From Halisarca cf. caerulea (taxonomy: Eukaryota; Porifera; Demospongiae; Chondrillida; Halisarcidae): a stretch of DNA of 64,000 nt. Both the position numbers and the translations under genes were made by a program. This document shows, one piece after another, positions 25,697 to 39,408 of this stretch (the stretch's first letter is position 1; every line of letters begins with the position of its first letter). The stretch is from positions 2,471,001-2,535,000 of the forward strand of contig CAUJGJ010000332.1 in the NCBI GenBank assembly GCA_963170055.1, in the 5' to 3' direction. Under the pieces are notes generated by a model, which saw only the letters and a list, made by a program, of their open reading frames with translations, searched no databases and was not told the origin of the DNA.

Positions 25697-28063
25697 ATGG
25701 CTGATAGCTGGAAGCTGTACTACTGGCCAGGATTTCCTGGCAGAGGAGAGCTTGTTCGCCTCATGCTTGAAGAGCTGGGCTTATCATACGAAGACGTTGG
25801 TGTCACAAAAGGCGCACAGGAAGTATTGAAGTTGATGAGAGGAGAACACGGCGGATGGCCTGTACGAGCTCCACCTATCGTGCAGAATGGGGATTTCTAC
25901 TTGTCGCAGACGCACGCTATTCTTGAATATCTGGGTAAGAAGTACGGTGCGTGGCCCAAAGGTGGAATCGAGGAGGAAGCCAGAGCGTCACAGATCAACA
26001 TGATGCTACAGGACCTTTTGGAGGAGGCATGTACGGCTTACCACCCCCTTGAAAGATCAGGGACGTATGAAAGCCAGAAGGAAGCGGCCGTCCCTTTTAT
26101 TGCCAAGTTTCGTAAAGAGAGGATTCCAAAGTATAAGTTTGAAAATAGGAGCTAGTTTGCTTGGTTTCATTATAGATTGTAGACATTCTATGGGCTTATG
26201 TACCAGTTGTCTGTGATCTGGTGTAGTCGGACCAAATTCCTCCATTACAGGAGAACTGCAGGAGTTTGGTCGGTTATGCCAGACTAAGTTGTCTGAAAGT
26301 GTTCTTGTTTCAGTGTGAGTCATCATTACTCAGTGGCCTATAGCCGGGGATTTAAAAACAGACCACTGAGTAATTCTCTATTCTTAAACCAACCCTCTCT
26401 GCACCTTTTGTTATCAATTTGCCATCAGTTGTTGGCCAGTGTGAATGGATGTTGTATGCTCATGGCACCACCATATTATACATCACTGATTGCTGCATAC
26501 AGTAATCATAGATTCATAGTCTGTGCTATGTCCAGCATAGATGGACTTTTTTCATGTTGTATCTACAGATGCCTGCGTCTTCCAGATACTGTACTCTTGC
26601 TGAATGCTTGGGTTTTTAACTTGGTAATAGTATGGTGTTATAGTAATAATTGTTGGGTACATGTAAGTTTTTTGTGGTTTGGATGACCCATGTCTCAGGA
26701 CTGGGGGAAGTAATTATTTTTTTACTCAGGCCAGTGTCCATCACAGTTTTTATCATTATTGGAACTTGATCACCAAAGCGCTCAAATTTGCAATTAGATG
26801 AGGGCGGGGAAGACAATTGTGAAGGTGCCATCTAAGATTCTTTAGAAAGTGAGCGAGGCAAAAATAATAATACAGCGACACCATTTTATCTCACACAAGC
26901 ACGTGTTGCGCTAACAAGCAAAATGTAGCCTCAGGAACGTTCTGGTTAAAATTCTGAATGTTTTGCTCTAGAAATTGAGGAGATTCAATAATGTACTATT
27001 TCATTTTGAGTCTTATTCAAAAGTAAGTCCAGCCATGGCCGTAGTGGCTGTAGTGCTCACCCCAGCCCTGTGTCTCCTGATGCAGTTTTATTAGCCTTCC
27101 TGGTCTATTGCACACTATCCATAATATGTCAAATTTCCAGCATTCATCCTTTTATACCCAATCTTTTTTAACTTTTGTATATTATACTGTATTTTATTCT
27201 GCAAATATTTTCCCATACAGGGTTTTAGCTAAAGCAGGGTAGCAGGCTGGTACCACCCTGCTTTCATTTTTCCCACCCTGCTTTCATTATCCCCATATAC
27301 CCTGTTTTCATTCTCCCAACCCTGCTTTTATTCTCCCCACCCTGCTTTTATTCTCCCCACCCTGCTTTTATTCTCTCCACTCTGCTTTAATTCTTGTGTG
27401 AGATCATGGGGATTATGAGTACAGGGGCAGGAATCCATCACTTTTGTGCATGGATTAGTTAATTTTGCTTTACATTGACTTAGATGAAAAAAATTATGGC
27501 AAGAATTCACTGTACTGCAATTACTGACTTATGCTATAACCCTCACTACCCTGCTATAGAAAAATTCTGGCTAGAACACTGCCATACCTCTATGTATTGT
27601 TTCTGTTTGCAGATATTTAAATACTCTTGAACAGATGTTGAAATGGAACAATGAAGGAAAGGGTTTCTTCTTTGGAAACAGTGTATGTTGCCTAAACGTA
27701 TTGTAATGATACTTGCTTTTGTACAGCATGTTCTTTGGTGCTTCATGCTCATTACTGTGGTAGTGAATACATGTAGTCCAGCCCTGTTGTCATGTTCTGA
27801 AATTCTTGCTGTTTTGTCCTTGAATTCTTTGCTCATGAAGCAGTGCTTTCTACTTCTGATTTGTCACACTGCAGTTGACATATGTGGACATTGCTGTACT
27901 GGGTGTCACCAGACCAATAGCCTCACTGTATCCTGAGGAATACAAGTCTTTGGATATCCCACTGTTGAGAGCCTTTACAGAAAGGATGGAATCAAGACCT
28001 AATATTGCAAGCTACTTGAAATCTCCACGATCACAGCCATACTCAGATAATTCTCTGATGTAG
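25697..28063 (+). CDS. Cytosolic glutathione S-transferase (sigma/alpha-like)
   Basis: Three exons agree in phase: 25697-26130, 27613-27682 and 27875-28063, giving 230 aa. The N-terminal thioredoxin-fold half has Tyr8/Tyr9 in KLYYWPGFPGRGELVRLML (catalytic Tyr position), the glutathione-binding cis-Pro site (RAPPIVQNGDFYLSQTHAI) and ILEYLGKKYG. The C-terminal helical half has LTYVDIAVLGVTRPI, with the conserved N-capping Asp. The family conjugates glutathione to electrophiles in the cytosol. The class is inferred from the Tyr motif only. Intron 1 (1.5 kb) carries a CAGGGTTTTA-ended transposon. It shares a promoter with TRMU. Confidence 0.9.
27218..27581. mobile_element. CAGGGTTTTA-ended element with ~20-bp minisatellite (copy C)
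   Basis: The left end is CAGGGTTTTAGCTAAAGC and the right end is the inverted relative (ggctagaacactg), flanked by a perfect 5-bp duplication, CCATA (27213-27217 and 27582-27586). The interior starts with six or seven copies of a ~20-base unit (accctgcttttattctcccc) at about 27255-27395. It lies in GST intron 1. The ends and 5-bp duplication link it to copies A and B. Confidence 0.75.
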
Positions 28064-29050
28064 ATTATTCTGGAGAATTTGTGTGATTTTCACTTCAAAT
28101 GCTGAAAACATCTCTATTATCTGTAGGGACACAAGTTGAGATTTGTAGCTATAATGTAATAATAATATTTTCTATTAAATTTGTAGCACTACTATGTAAG
28201 TTATTAGTGCCAGACTACACGTTACACTACGTGTACATGTAAGTACAGAACACCATTTTGTGCATACATGGTTATGCAAACACAATATTCTATACATGTA
28301 TGCATCTTCATGCAGTGACTGTGTGCAAGTTCAGTAAATTGTATGCATGCATGGTAAATTATTGTTCTAAGGCTAATTGTATGTACATATACAGAGTACT
28401 ATTCTGAAGCATAAATTAACATTACAGTGCATGTATTATGTAATTAATGTTGGTATATATAGTGCATGCAAGGGAATATCCCATAATATTTCAGTTACTG
28501 TATCATAAGTGTATATATAACCAACACCCAGCAACAATATAATCAATCGCTGATGTACCTGTGGATATACATGCATACATGTTGGTTTATATATTCTTAA
28601 TCTTTTAAACTTATAATTATTCTTATTAGCATGCTAGTGTTGATTATTCGATACATGCAGTGCATGGAACCTCCAAGTGAAGAACACATGCAGGGACATG
28701 TTGCTTAATTGTCCTTTGAAGAGTCTGCATGACTGCATGATCACCAGAAGAACGCCTAGATTTAGAGTATAAGGAGACCGACAGCTCTACTATAATGATT
28801 TGCATTAAAATAAAATACTTTATACAGTTATCATTACTATATGAATCTATAAATCCTCAATAGTATTATACACAGTGCTTCTCTGCACGAATTAACTTTA
28901 GCGAATCCAATTAATCTTGGCAACTACTATGTTTAATGAGAATCAATCAATCAATCAATCAACACAAACAGGTTTTCTACTCAGTAGGAGGTCGCTTTAA
29001 ATACAGAGAAATATCATAATGTGTAATACATATAATATAATATATTATTC
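28064..29050. other. Non-coding interval
   Basis: An AT-rich 3' flank of the GST gene. AATAAA-like motifs lie near 28160, and there is a short (AATC)n run at 28941-28962. No gene or structured element was recognised. Confidence 0.5.
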
Positions 29051-29054
29051 TGTC

Positions 29055-30181
29055 TCACCATCCTATAGGCCTTACTTCAAACCTGACATCTGAGTTTTGT
29101 GTCTTCTATTTGGATGACGTGACCTAGGTGGTCCCACTCAAGACATCATTTCGGATTTGAAACATTAAATTTTAGAAGAAGCTTCTAAAGACCTAGGCCT
29201 CTACTCAACAATTAAGATTAGGAATCTGCAATCCCTGGGGACAGGCTTAGGCTTCTGTACATGTATACACATGATGGGCTCTGTCTAATGCAGCATGCCC
29301 TGGCCCTCCCCAAGCTACATTATGTTCTGAGGAGTACTCCATGCTTCTTTTCCGGACTTTTAGAGACAATGGACATGGCCCAGCACTATACTTTTTGGAG
29401 TCTGTCTGTAATTATCTCCCTGGATGATGATTTGTGGAAGCAAGCATCCCTGCCCATTATTTCTGGTGGTCTGGGGATAAGGAGTGCAACCTCTCTTGCA
29501 CTGTCAACCGCTGCTTGCCTCTGCCGCTCAGGTTGGGCTCCTCTCCTCTCTTCTTCACTACCCCAGTACATTCTGGACACTAGGCTTCCTGTCCATGAAG
29601 ATGCTTTCCTGGTTGGGAGTGGTTTGTCCCTCACCGATCCACCCTCTGGTTCAGCTAGCCTCCACAAAACAGAAGAGCGGGGATGCCCCAATCATTGAAG
29701 CTGTATACATTTGACTCCCTGTTCTGGAATGCTGATGCTAGGTCCCGAGCCCACCTCCTGGCTTCCTGTGAGAAGGAGTCTGCATGGTGTTTGGCTGACT
29801 GCTCCCCCTGTCTTAGCAGTTGGTTTGAGAATGGACAATGAAACCATTCAAATTGATACTGGAATGTGTGTTGGTTCATCTCTGAGTGAGCCACATTCTT
29901 GTAAGAACTGTGGCAAAATGGTTAACAGGGTTCTATCTAGGAATAAAATTTTTGGGGGGAAGCTTGAGTATTACAGTGAATGACTACGCAAGATATGCAT
30001 ATAGATTTGATGCATGTATTGTATGTATATAGCAGGGTGATGAGGGGGGGGGGGGGGGGGTACTTACAAAGTATAGTAGGGGGGCAGGTACATGTATTAT
30101 GTGGTATCCTAGACATCTATAAAACACATGCAGTGCTGTGATGATAGAGGTGCATGCAGATATATATATGGAGTGCAGGGG

Positions 30182-30222
<41 letters not shown>

Positions 30223-30427
30223 GTATGAAACTAGGGGGGTCTGGGGGCATGCCCCCCCACAGGGAAAATTCGAGTTTTTAGGTGAGATAATGTTACATTT
30301 GAGGCCATTTTAGACCATTCAAGGCTGATTTTCACACTCAAATAGGGCCTTCTCTATAGTAATACAATGAGTGCCTGTGTGTATACGTACATGTGCACAC
30401 ATGTGTGTACGTGCGTGTGTGCATGCA

Positions 30428-30465
<38 letters not shown>

Positions 30466-31180
30466 CGTGTGTGTGTGTGTTTGTGCACGACCGGATATAT
30501 TATGGAGTGCCAGAGTATAAGTACTTAACTGGAGGGGTCTTGGGGCATGCCCCCTAGGGAAAATTTGAGTTTTTTGGTTATACAAGGTTGTATTTGAGGC
30601 CATTTTAGATCATTCAAGGTAAATTTTGACACTCAAGTAGGGCCTATTCCATAGTATTTTGGATTGCAGTTGGAATTTTTTGGGGGTGGAAGCTGGGGAG
30701 TTTGGGGTGGAAGCTTCCCCCCCCCACTGGATAGAACTCTGGTTAATGAATCAGGATTACATGACCTCAGTTAATTGTTGGAAGAGTCAGGGACACAGAG
30801 CACATCATTCAGTGCTTAACCATAGACACCATATACTGACAGCTATCCAGGTTCCCTCCACACTGGACCCACGAGGCCTATGCAGATCTGATGACTGTAG
30901 ACCCAATGGCCTCTCATTCATACCATAGTCACAAGGATGCTCTTTGGTGTGGGATGCAACTCCACCCTACCTGCATCTGAGCTCTGTCAAAGCAGGTGCA
31001 GTTGCTCACGAGGCAGCTCTACATAAACACTGTTTGTTCAGTACTCTATACTCTACACACCATTTTATCCCCCAGGCATTTGAAACCTCCAGGGTATTCA
31101 GTACGTCAAGATTCTCTTTCTTTTCTAAAGCATCTTGCACTCCGAAGTTGTCAACACAACCATGATCCACTAGCTTAAAC
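29055..31180 (+). pseudogene. Decayed reverse-transcriptase retroelement, interrupted
   Basis: Frames broken by stops and shifts keep RT hallmarks: the catalytic YLDD box near 29105 (context TSEFCVFYLDDV), LPKLHYVLRSTPCF near 29315, SLPIISGGLGIRSATSLA near 29450 and GLRMDNETIQIDTG near 29825. A Cys motif (HSCKNCGK) follows. After element B the reading resumes (RGLCRSDDCRPNGLSFIP near 30870; AVAHEAALHKH near 31000). This is a C-terminal layout I recall from a retroelement protein family common in marine invertebrates. Not functional. The clade is not assigned. Confidence 0.75.
29926..30741. mobile_element. CAGGGTTCTATC-ended DNA element (copy B) inside a retroelement
   Basis: The ends CAGGGTTCTATCTAGG and the inverted match (gatagaactctg) are flanked by a perfect GTTAA duplication (29921-29925 and 30742-30746). 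816 bp. It holds two copies of the ~150-base module found three times in copy A, a (TA)n run (30190-30222) and a (TG)n run (30430-30482). It splits the decayed retroelement, whose protein similarity resumes on the far side, so it inserted later. Confidence 0.85.
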
Positions 31181-31892
31181 TTTGCCAAAGAATCAGTGTG
31201 TGTATTCAAAGATATATAATTGTGTGTCTGTGCTAGGCACATGTCTGCAAGAATTATTGTTTTTTTCATCCTTTTGCTTGTTTTTTTCTGTTTATTTTTC
31301 TGCATGCTTGTCATTTTCTGCTCTATCTATTTACCTCACTTATATGGAAATAATAATAATAATAGTAATACATAAAAAATAATATTTACGTATGTAATGG
31401 GAACCAATTTTAACTAAATCTTTGAAGGTTGCTAAGTATGTATAAATTAGCTAAGTTTAAGACCCCCGGCTGCTAAAAGTAGCTACATAATACCGTGCCC
31501 TTAAGGTATCTCTGAGTTGCATGCCTGTTCTAAATAGCTCCTGCATGCAACGTACTTATAGATCGAGTGTATATATCCTCATTGCATGTGTGCATCACAC
31601 TAAATATTATTGTATATATAAGCACCTATATAATAGTATAAACTTATTGCATAGATCGTTAATTGTAAAAATCCCATGCAATTATTCAGATCGAGTTGTA
31701 ATGAATGGGTGCGTCAAAATCTCAGTTGTGTAAGTATGGTATGCATGTGGACCTGCCCATTATTTTGTCTTAATATATAATTAAATTGGTGACTGTGATG
31801 TTCATGATGCATGCACCAGTTCATGGGAATGTCAAGTCACCAAGAAAAATTAAGTCATTTGTATATATAATTATTTTTATATGGTCAACGTA
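31181..31892. other. Non-coding interval
   Basis: AT-rich sequence with several ATAA runs. No gene or inverted repeat was recognised between the retroelement remnant and the MITE at 31893. Confidence 0.5.
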
Positions 31893-32068
31893 CAGTGGAA
31901 CCTGCCTAATCCAGCACCTCTATAAACCAGCATTCTCCTAAACTGGTCAAGGTTCTCTGGCACCAACCATTAATTTACCATACAAACTGACCTCTACAAT
32001 CCAGCAACCTGCTAATCCAGCACTGTTTTACATTCCCCAACGGGTGCCGGATTAGACAGGTTTCACTG
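31893..32068. mobile_element. MITE, CAGTGGAACCTGCC-ended, copy 5
   Basis: The ends CAGTGGAACCTGCCTAATCC and the inverted match (ggattagacaggtttcactg) are flanked by TA on both sides. The interior repeats 'aatccagca'. 176 bp. Confidence 0.8.
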
Positions 32069-32165
32069 TACTGTGCTAGAATTGATTCCATATTTAATAC
32101 TATACTGAATCAACTTATTATATTATTATAAGTTAATCTTTTTGCATATTTTACATGTATGTGCA

Positions 32166-32334
32166 TGTGATGAAACCTCTCTAATCCTCCAAATTATATC
32201 CCACCATAATAAACCTTATAAGCTTAATCTGCCATGCATCCCCATATGCCGTACGTATAAAATATATAGACATAAATTCCCAATAATGCATATGGTGCAG
32301 ATTGTAGAGCTAGAGGTTTCACTGTATAGTAATA
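32166..32334. mobile_element. MITE, TGAAACCTCTCTAATCC-ended, copy 6
   Basis: The left end has lost its CAG but reads tgatgaaacctctctaatcc. The right end reads ctagaggtttcactg, then TA. It is diverged and lies about 100 bp downstream of copy 5. Confidence 0.6.
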
Positions 32335-32397
32335 ATACTATAATATTAATACTTATTCATATGAGGAAAGTGCACAATCACTGATGATGAACATGAT

Positions 32398-33450
32398 TTG
32401 TTTGCATTACCCATCAGAGAAGGTGGCATGGGCATTCCCCATACCCACCAGTGGTCCACCCAGCAATGCTGCTTGTCTCAAGAAATCTGTGCACCAATTG
32501 TCAAGGCGGTACTGCAACAAGACGAGCTGGACCCAGACCTGATGTCTAAATTTGCTAAAACGAAATTTGATGCTGTCCATATCCTCCATTGTAAAAAGAA
32601 ATCCTTCATTGAATCCACCACAAATTCACTTCCGCCCAATGTAAGCTCCAAAGACAAGTGAAAATTGCTTCCCAGGATGGTGCTTCAATCCTCATGGCTT
32701 CCCTGCATCCCACTGAAAGTATACCATTTCTTCCTTCACAAGCGTGCCTTAGTGGATGCTGTCGCATTGAGACACGGATGGTACCCAAAGGACCTGCCAA
32801 CCAACTGTGATTGCGGAAAGCCTTTCAGTGTCAATCATGCCCTCAATTGTCCCAAGGGGGGGTTTCCCATCTTGAGGCATAATGAGGTGCGTGACCTTAC
32901 TGCATCAGCTCCTTGGCGAAGTATGTCATGATGAGAAACTAGAACCACATCTGCAGCCATTATCCGGGGAGATTATGCAGCACCGCACTGCCATCACTGA
33001 CAATGAGGCCAGAGTGAACATCAGTACATGTGGTTTCTGGGGCTCCCGGTATGAGAAAACGTTCATGCATGGATGTCTGGGTCTTCAATCCTAATGCTGA
33101 CTCGTACCGGAACGTACCTATTGACTCCTGTTTCAAATGGCAGGAACAAGCCAAATGCTGCCAATATGAGGAGCGAATCAGGGAGATTGAACATGCATCT
33201 TTCTCTCCTCTAATCTTCTCCGCATCTGCGGGGATGAGCAAGTCGACATCAGTCTTCTACACAAGGCTTGCACACCTCCTATCTGTGAAGAAGAATGAGC
33301 CATACAGCTGTGTGATTTGGTGGCTACAATGTCGCTTGGGTTTTGCCCTCCTAAGAGCACAAATCATGTGCTTGAGAGGATCGATCCAGATCTCTCCACT
33401 GTGTTCCGGATTATCCACCATCCACTGCCCATGCAATGTGTGATGGAGGG
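32398..33450 (+). pseudogene. Decayed C-terminal part of a second retroelement
   Basis: Frames shift repeatedly, but the order of motifs is intact: LPIREGGMGIP near 32405, LRHGWYPKDLPTNCDCGKPF near 32770, NHALNCPKGGFPILRHNEVR near 32835, EPHLQPLSGEI near 32945, then FMDVWVFNPNADS near 33065, REIEHASFSPLIFSASAGM and LLRAQIMCLRG. I recognise this as the C-terminal region of a reverse-transcriptase protein family abundant in cnidarians, molluscs and sponges. The RT catalytic part is missing. It differs from the family at 29055. Confidence 0.75.
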
Positions 33451-33838
33451 ATGCATCTCTCTCGAGTGACTCAATTAATTGTCGTACGTACTACTATTCA
33501 AGTAAATTACAAAAACTGTTTTATTACATCTTTATTGTCATTCATTATTATGTACATTAGTTTATTCATATGAGAGGTATATATGATTAATATTATTATA
33601 TTATTATCATATATAATACACATAACTACATATTAAAAGGATCGAGATAATATTATGTAGATAAGTGAATACATACAAAATGAAGCATGCAATCAAAGCA
33701 ACTTATAAGATACACACCACAAATTAAATTGTAAAGAATAAAAAAATAATAGATACTATATGAACACAAAAGCCTATAAGCAAAGAAATTCTATATGCAG
33801 TCATAATCATGACATTGTTCATATTATGCAGTGGACTC
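33451..33838. other. Non-coding interval
   Basis: AT-rich, with TTATTA runs. No gene, tandem array or inverted repeat was recognised. Confidence 0.5.
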
Positions 33839-34249
33839 CACTTATAAAGAACCCTCTTATATAAAGAACTTCTGCATATAATGAACAATTTGCCAAATTC
33901 AAGTTTGTGTGCATACATTTTCCCCGTTATAACAAACAAACTCCTGTTATAAAGAACTCGTCACTGCTGCCAGTGACTTTCAATGAGGTTTGAAGTGGAT
34001 TTTGTGCTCTTAGAGACATGGAATTAAGTGCACAGGCTAGTCAAAAAACAGCACAAGAAACTAAAGGTTGAGGTTCACTATGGCCATTGCATGCTGTGAA
34101 TTATGGCATACATTTTCTTCCATAAATTTATAATGATGTAATGTTCACACTCAGTAATACATTAAAATACACTTCTTTTAAGTAAGAACTTCTGTTATAA
34201 AGAACAAATCCTTGTGGATTTCATGGTTCTTTATATCAGGAGTCGACTG
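33839..34249. mobile_element. MITE, CAGTGGACTCCACTTATAAA-ended, copy 7
   Basis: The left end CAGTGGACTCCACTTATAAA and the right end (inverted, ttatatcaggagtcgactg) are followed by TA. At 411 bp it is the longest of the CAGTG group. Its interior repeats 'tataaagaac'. Confidence 0.7.
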
Positions 34250-34610
34250 TATATAATTTTAATAATAAATATTACTGATCATGCATGCATACAGAGTATA
34301 TATTAGCTACTTTATTGATAAAAACTATTATGGCAATAATCTCTAAAACTCTTACAAAATAATTAGCAACCTAATAATACATAAAATCCAAAATTACATA
34401 CATAAAAAATATTACAATTATTTTTATTATCACTACAGCTATGTATCCTGAACACAAACATGAGAAGGCATTGAAGCACCAAATAAAAAATTTACAGTCA
34501 AGTTTGTGGACGATGAGTTACTACAATGTCATGCTATAACACAGTTCAGAACAAGTTGTGGAGTTACATTTGTAGACAAATACAGTTACAAAGAAATTGA
34601 GAAGCCAAAG

Positions 34611-37600
34611 CTATACACTATCTCTTTTTAGTGCAATAAGTAATTCCTGGCGTTGAGCACTCTCCCAAGCATCTTGAAGAATGGACAAAAACTTTTCCCT
34701 TTGAGCAAAGGTTTTGGTTTGAAATGTCAATTGCCGAAAAGAATCAGGAGGTGGCAATACACTTCCATCAATCTGTGCTTTTTCAACTTGATTGTGAAGA
34801 ACCACTGAATCCATCAGTTGACCAACGAGCTTTTCATCATCTGCTGATAGCTGTGAGGTTATGGATCCCATCCCAACCAAGAAGACTACTGTAAAGTCGC
34901 AAGAAGCAGTGTTAGCCACATCTATTCTTACAATGTTCTCCATTCGAATAGATTCTTCAACTGCAAATTTGTCCCCCTGAGGTAGAGTTTCGGAGAAAGT
35001 TGGTACTGGCCATAAGACATAATTCTCTGATAGCACATACAGACCATTGTTTGTGAGTGCTAAGGTCTTGGTAGATACTGGAGCGAATGTCTCCACATCA
35101 ACGGATTGCACCAACAGGTAGCTTCGGAGAGCTGGTGTGGAGGTATCTTCTATTGGACGCCGTTGATTTGCTGATGCAGCATATACACACGATTGAAGCT
35201 TATGAAAATCCAATTCTGGATATTCAATCTTAGGTACGGACGACAATGCTGATTTATCAGGGGAACCTTGGAAATTTCTAAAATGGCCAATGATATACTC
35301 AGTGTTTACTTCATCCATAGTGATGAATGTGAAAGTTGATGTATCAGTATCTGATGTAATACGCAAACTCAGATCAAACAATCCCACGTTCACTTGTTGC
35401 ACAGCAGAAAAAGGAACAGAAGCAAGAAGCAGTGGGGACATTTGGTCATCTTCAAGAGAAACTGAAACATTGCTAATGACATTCTCCTTGATCCACATTT
35501 CTGCTACAGATTTGGTAGACATTATGTAGACGGCAGCAGTGGAAAAGCAGACTAGTGCCTCAAACTGCCTGCCAGGGTGGCTATAAGGGATAACAAACAC
35601 CCTCATAACCTTGCCGAATTCCTCTGATTTTGGATTTATGGCAAACATTTCCTTGAAATATGTACTTATTACATCACTTGGATGACGCTCCACCTCAGAC
35701 AATAACTGCTCAACAGAAAACACACTATTAGATCTACTGACTAGGGAATGCTGAGCAGGGGAAGCTACTTCTGATGGGCACAGCTTTTGACTGGTTTGAC
35801 TGAAGTAGATGCCGCTTATGTCCTGCAGAACACACTCTTGCTCCTCACGAGAACGAAAGTATAAATTCCACTCCTTGTGTACATTATCAGTTTCTTGCTG
35901 GAAGCTAAATGTGACAGGGTAAAGTTCATAATGGCTACAATACCCGGTAAACATGAAGGGGCTGCTTGTGATTGTCACTCCTTGGAGACATGAAATAGGA
36001 AAGGAAGACTGGATTAAGAATTGTGGAGTGGAAATCTGTGTATCAGAAAAACTTGGATTTGGATAATGTATAAAATTGGCACTGCATGTATATATGGTAT
36101 CAGCTGTGCTAATTAGCAACATGAGGTGGCATTCAGATGATAAAATTTGCTCCGTTTCAGAGCAACTTGGTCGGGCATCGAACTGCAACACAAAACTTAC
36201 AGTTTTTACTTCCACTTTTGACATATCATTGGTACACTGAGTGGCAAGTTTTTCTCTCCATGTGCAGTCTGCGTCAAGGCTTCTAGTGGGAGAATATCTA
36301 GAGGAAAATCCTAAGGGCTTTTGAACCAGTTGCACTTTCAAAGCAATAAGGTCATCTGATGTGGTATCCTTCAAGGAAGGGGCATAAGATCGCAGGCTTT
36401 GGAGCAAAGAATCCAAAGCATGAGCACTACGACAGATGATGGCAAAAGTTACACGAGATGACGATGTTTCTACGTGGAGAGCTTGATTGGAAATCCCAAA
36501 TGATAATACTTTGAAAGTATTTAGAGGGCACTCTAGCAAGGGCCGCAGTGGAAGAGCAGTAGAATCCATCCATGAATAATTAGAACCTGCACAAATGTGG
36601 AACTCGTAAATATGCAACTTTTGATCAGAGACCAGCACACAGCAGTCATGTATGTGAACTGGATCATTATACAATAAAACTGAGCCCCACACAGCAAGTT
36701 GTAGTGTTTCAGTATCTGTATTGGGTGACTGTGCCCGTTGATGGACAAAAAAGGATTTGATAATTTCACCATTGGCATCTGGTCTGCTCTCTGCTGTAGG
36801 CTGAAGGGTGGGAATGAAAGCGAGGGTGTTTTCAGGTACAGAGAACAATTTCTTAGTTGTGCTGGAATACTCTTTGCAAGCATTCGTATGAATTGGTAGC
36901 TTCATAAGATTTTGTGCTGCTTTGCGCTTTGGCATCATTTTCGGTGACGATCTAGGAGTGATCTTGGGGGAAGATTTGGGAGTACTTTCCTTGCTCTAAA
37001 GTAGAACAAAATTAATTTCCTCAAGATTTTTTTATCAAATGCTAAAAGTCCCTGAAACAATGACTCACCGACAAAGGAGAAACCTTGCATGTTGTAAGCA
37101 TGCTTAACCATCTGTCTCCACCTTCCTTGCGCATTTGATCAATTCTCTCCCTCACTGATACAGAAGCTGCAGATGTCAACATAAATGTTTAAATTCATTA
37201 TAATTCAATATTTAAATATTCAGTAACTATTTAAAGAATCAAAATGAACCAATCTTTACTGATTACATAAAAAAGATGCATGTACGTATACTGTGATAGG
37301 AAAGTGCCTTGAAGGTAGAGCATCTTAGGAGTTATGCAAAATCCTGACAGTCAATAAGTTTGTTAGAGGTGACAAAGGGGTGAAAACTCAAGGGCATGAT
37401 GACATCCGAGTCAAATAAAAACTGAATTTGGGAGGAGACGGTTTGGATTTGCTGGGGGTAAGGATTGGAACTTGCTCCCTGCAGATTTAAAGAGAGTGCG
37501 AGCTTCTGCAGGCTTCAATTCTGTGTTGAAATGCTGTTTGTGTGTGTAACATTCTTCCTGTGTACGTATATGAATTGTGTTTCAATGACTTATTTAAGTA

Positions 37601-39345
37601 TAATGTTGTCCACACATACGTACCTGTTATTATCACTATTGATACCATTAATCATTGTTGCCACATTTTTTTATAATCATTTTTATAATTATCAGTGTAT
37701 GTATTGAGCTGACATGTTTCCTGCATAAATAATAATATCTATCTATCTATATACAAATCAATCTGAAATCACACGTGGTTCGAATGCTTTGATGTATCCA
37801 TTCAATCCAAAGGAGCATCAGCAGCAAGTAGTGCAGTGGGGCATACAGGACTCAGCTTGTTACCTTGAAGTGTTGATTCCACATCTCCATGGCCTTCATC
37901 ACCAGGACTATCAATGACTGCTGATTTGGGGGGAATCTATAGCAAACACAAGCAGGAAATTTGAAGTCAGAACTGAACAGAAACTCATTGTACATTATGT
38001 ACTCAACCAGAAATACAGGTCACACAAAGGGAATACTACCTGAAGGACGCATGCCTGCAGATATGCATTGCGCAGAGAGTTGTTGGCCATGGAATGAGAC
38101 TAGCAGACAGCAGCAGTGTGGTATCCATGTGCATATTATGTGCAGTGATGCAATAGGCCTGCCATTGCATGGTGTATTAAAAGTACACAAACCAGCAATG
38201 TCATGGATACTGATGCAGTATTAGAAATAATAGCCAGCATTCAGACATTGTCCGACCATTTTGGCATTTTGTCTAACCCAAAAACATTTGGGTAGACATC
38301 TGGCTGAGCACTACCACATGTTCAATTCACACACACAGCGTGATACTAAGTCATTTACACTGAGAATGTCTACTTATGCTTTCATTATTTGTTGATGAAC
38401 ATCTACTGTGGCACCTGTGTATCTCTTCAAGAATATGTCCCAGCAAATCTGAAACTGTCTGACCCAAAATAATGATGCCAGGACATTAGTCCATCCGACA
38501 CCTGCTCCTTATTTCTAACACTGCTGATAAAAATAATAATATACTGCAAAACAGTAGAACATTATAGTGCCACATATTGAATAAAAGTTGAATGATATTA
38601 AGTACACATGCACTGATCAGGACACCACTGACGACACCCACGAAGTGCCTATAGGAGTGACTGACTCAGTAAGGAGATTGCAAGTTGTCACACTATGTAT
38701 GATGTGTCTACTGCAAGAAGACAATGTAGGTGAAGTATTGAAGCATGGCGCATTCAGTGCGGCAGCCAACTGTGATACCCTTTATAAGCATGTGCCATGT
38801 GCGCATGCACATGCATTTACATATTATGTGTATGTGCACCCAAATATAGTGGAATCCCTCTAATCCAGCCCCCTGAATTGGGGACACCCCTCTAATGTGG
38901 ACACATGCCACTGGAACCAAATATTCCACTATAATAAGCCACAGTACATCTCCAACCCTTGAAATGAGGACACCTCGATAATCAGGACAGTGCTTTCAGG
39001 TCTTAAGGTGTCCGGATTAGAGGGATTCCACTGTACTTGCCTTTCTCTTCACTTCACTCGGACTGGGTGCAGTGATTCCAAAATACTTTGGGTTTGACAG
39101 TCTCAACACCTCAAGCCTTTCCTGGAAAGTAATGCACACATACAGTGAAGCAATTGCTCACAAACAGCAGGGCATGCAGTTATGAGTGGCCCAGTAACCA
39201 ATCACAACCAGAAAGGATCCCAGCAATTCATTTATTAACAATACTATGGAAATTGGTGAATACCAATCCCAACATGAAAAAGTGAAGTACTTTGAATCTC
39301 TACTCTGCATTAATTTCATAGCATTCCTCAAAGAATATAGCCTTC

Positions 39346-39408
<63 letters not shown>

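Noticed and set aside
34611..36938. Treating the 775-codon frame as a complete intronless gene
   Set aside because: It is the last exon of nischarin: the reading extends upstream to a splice acceptor at 36995 and joins seventeen phased exons carrying PX and LRR domains.
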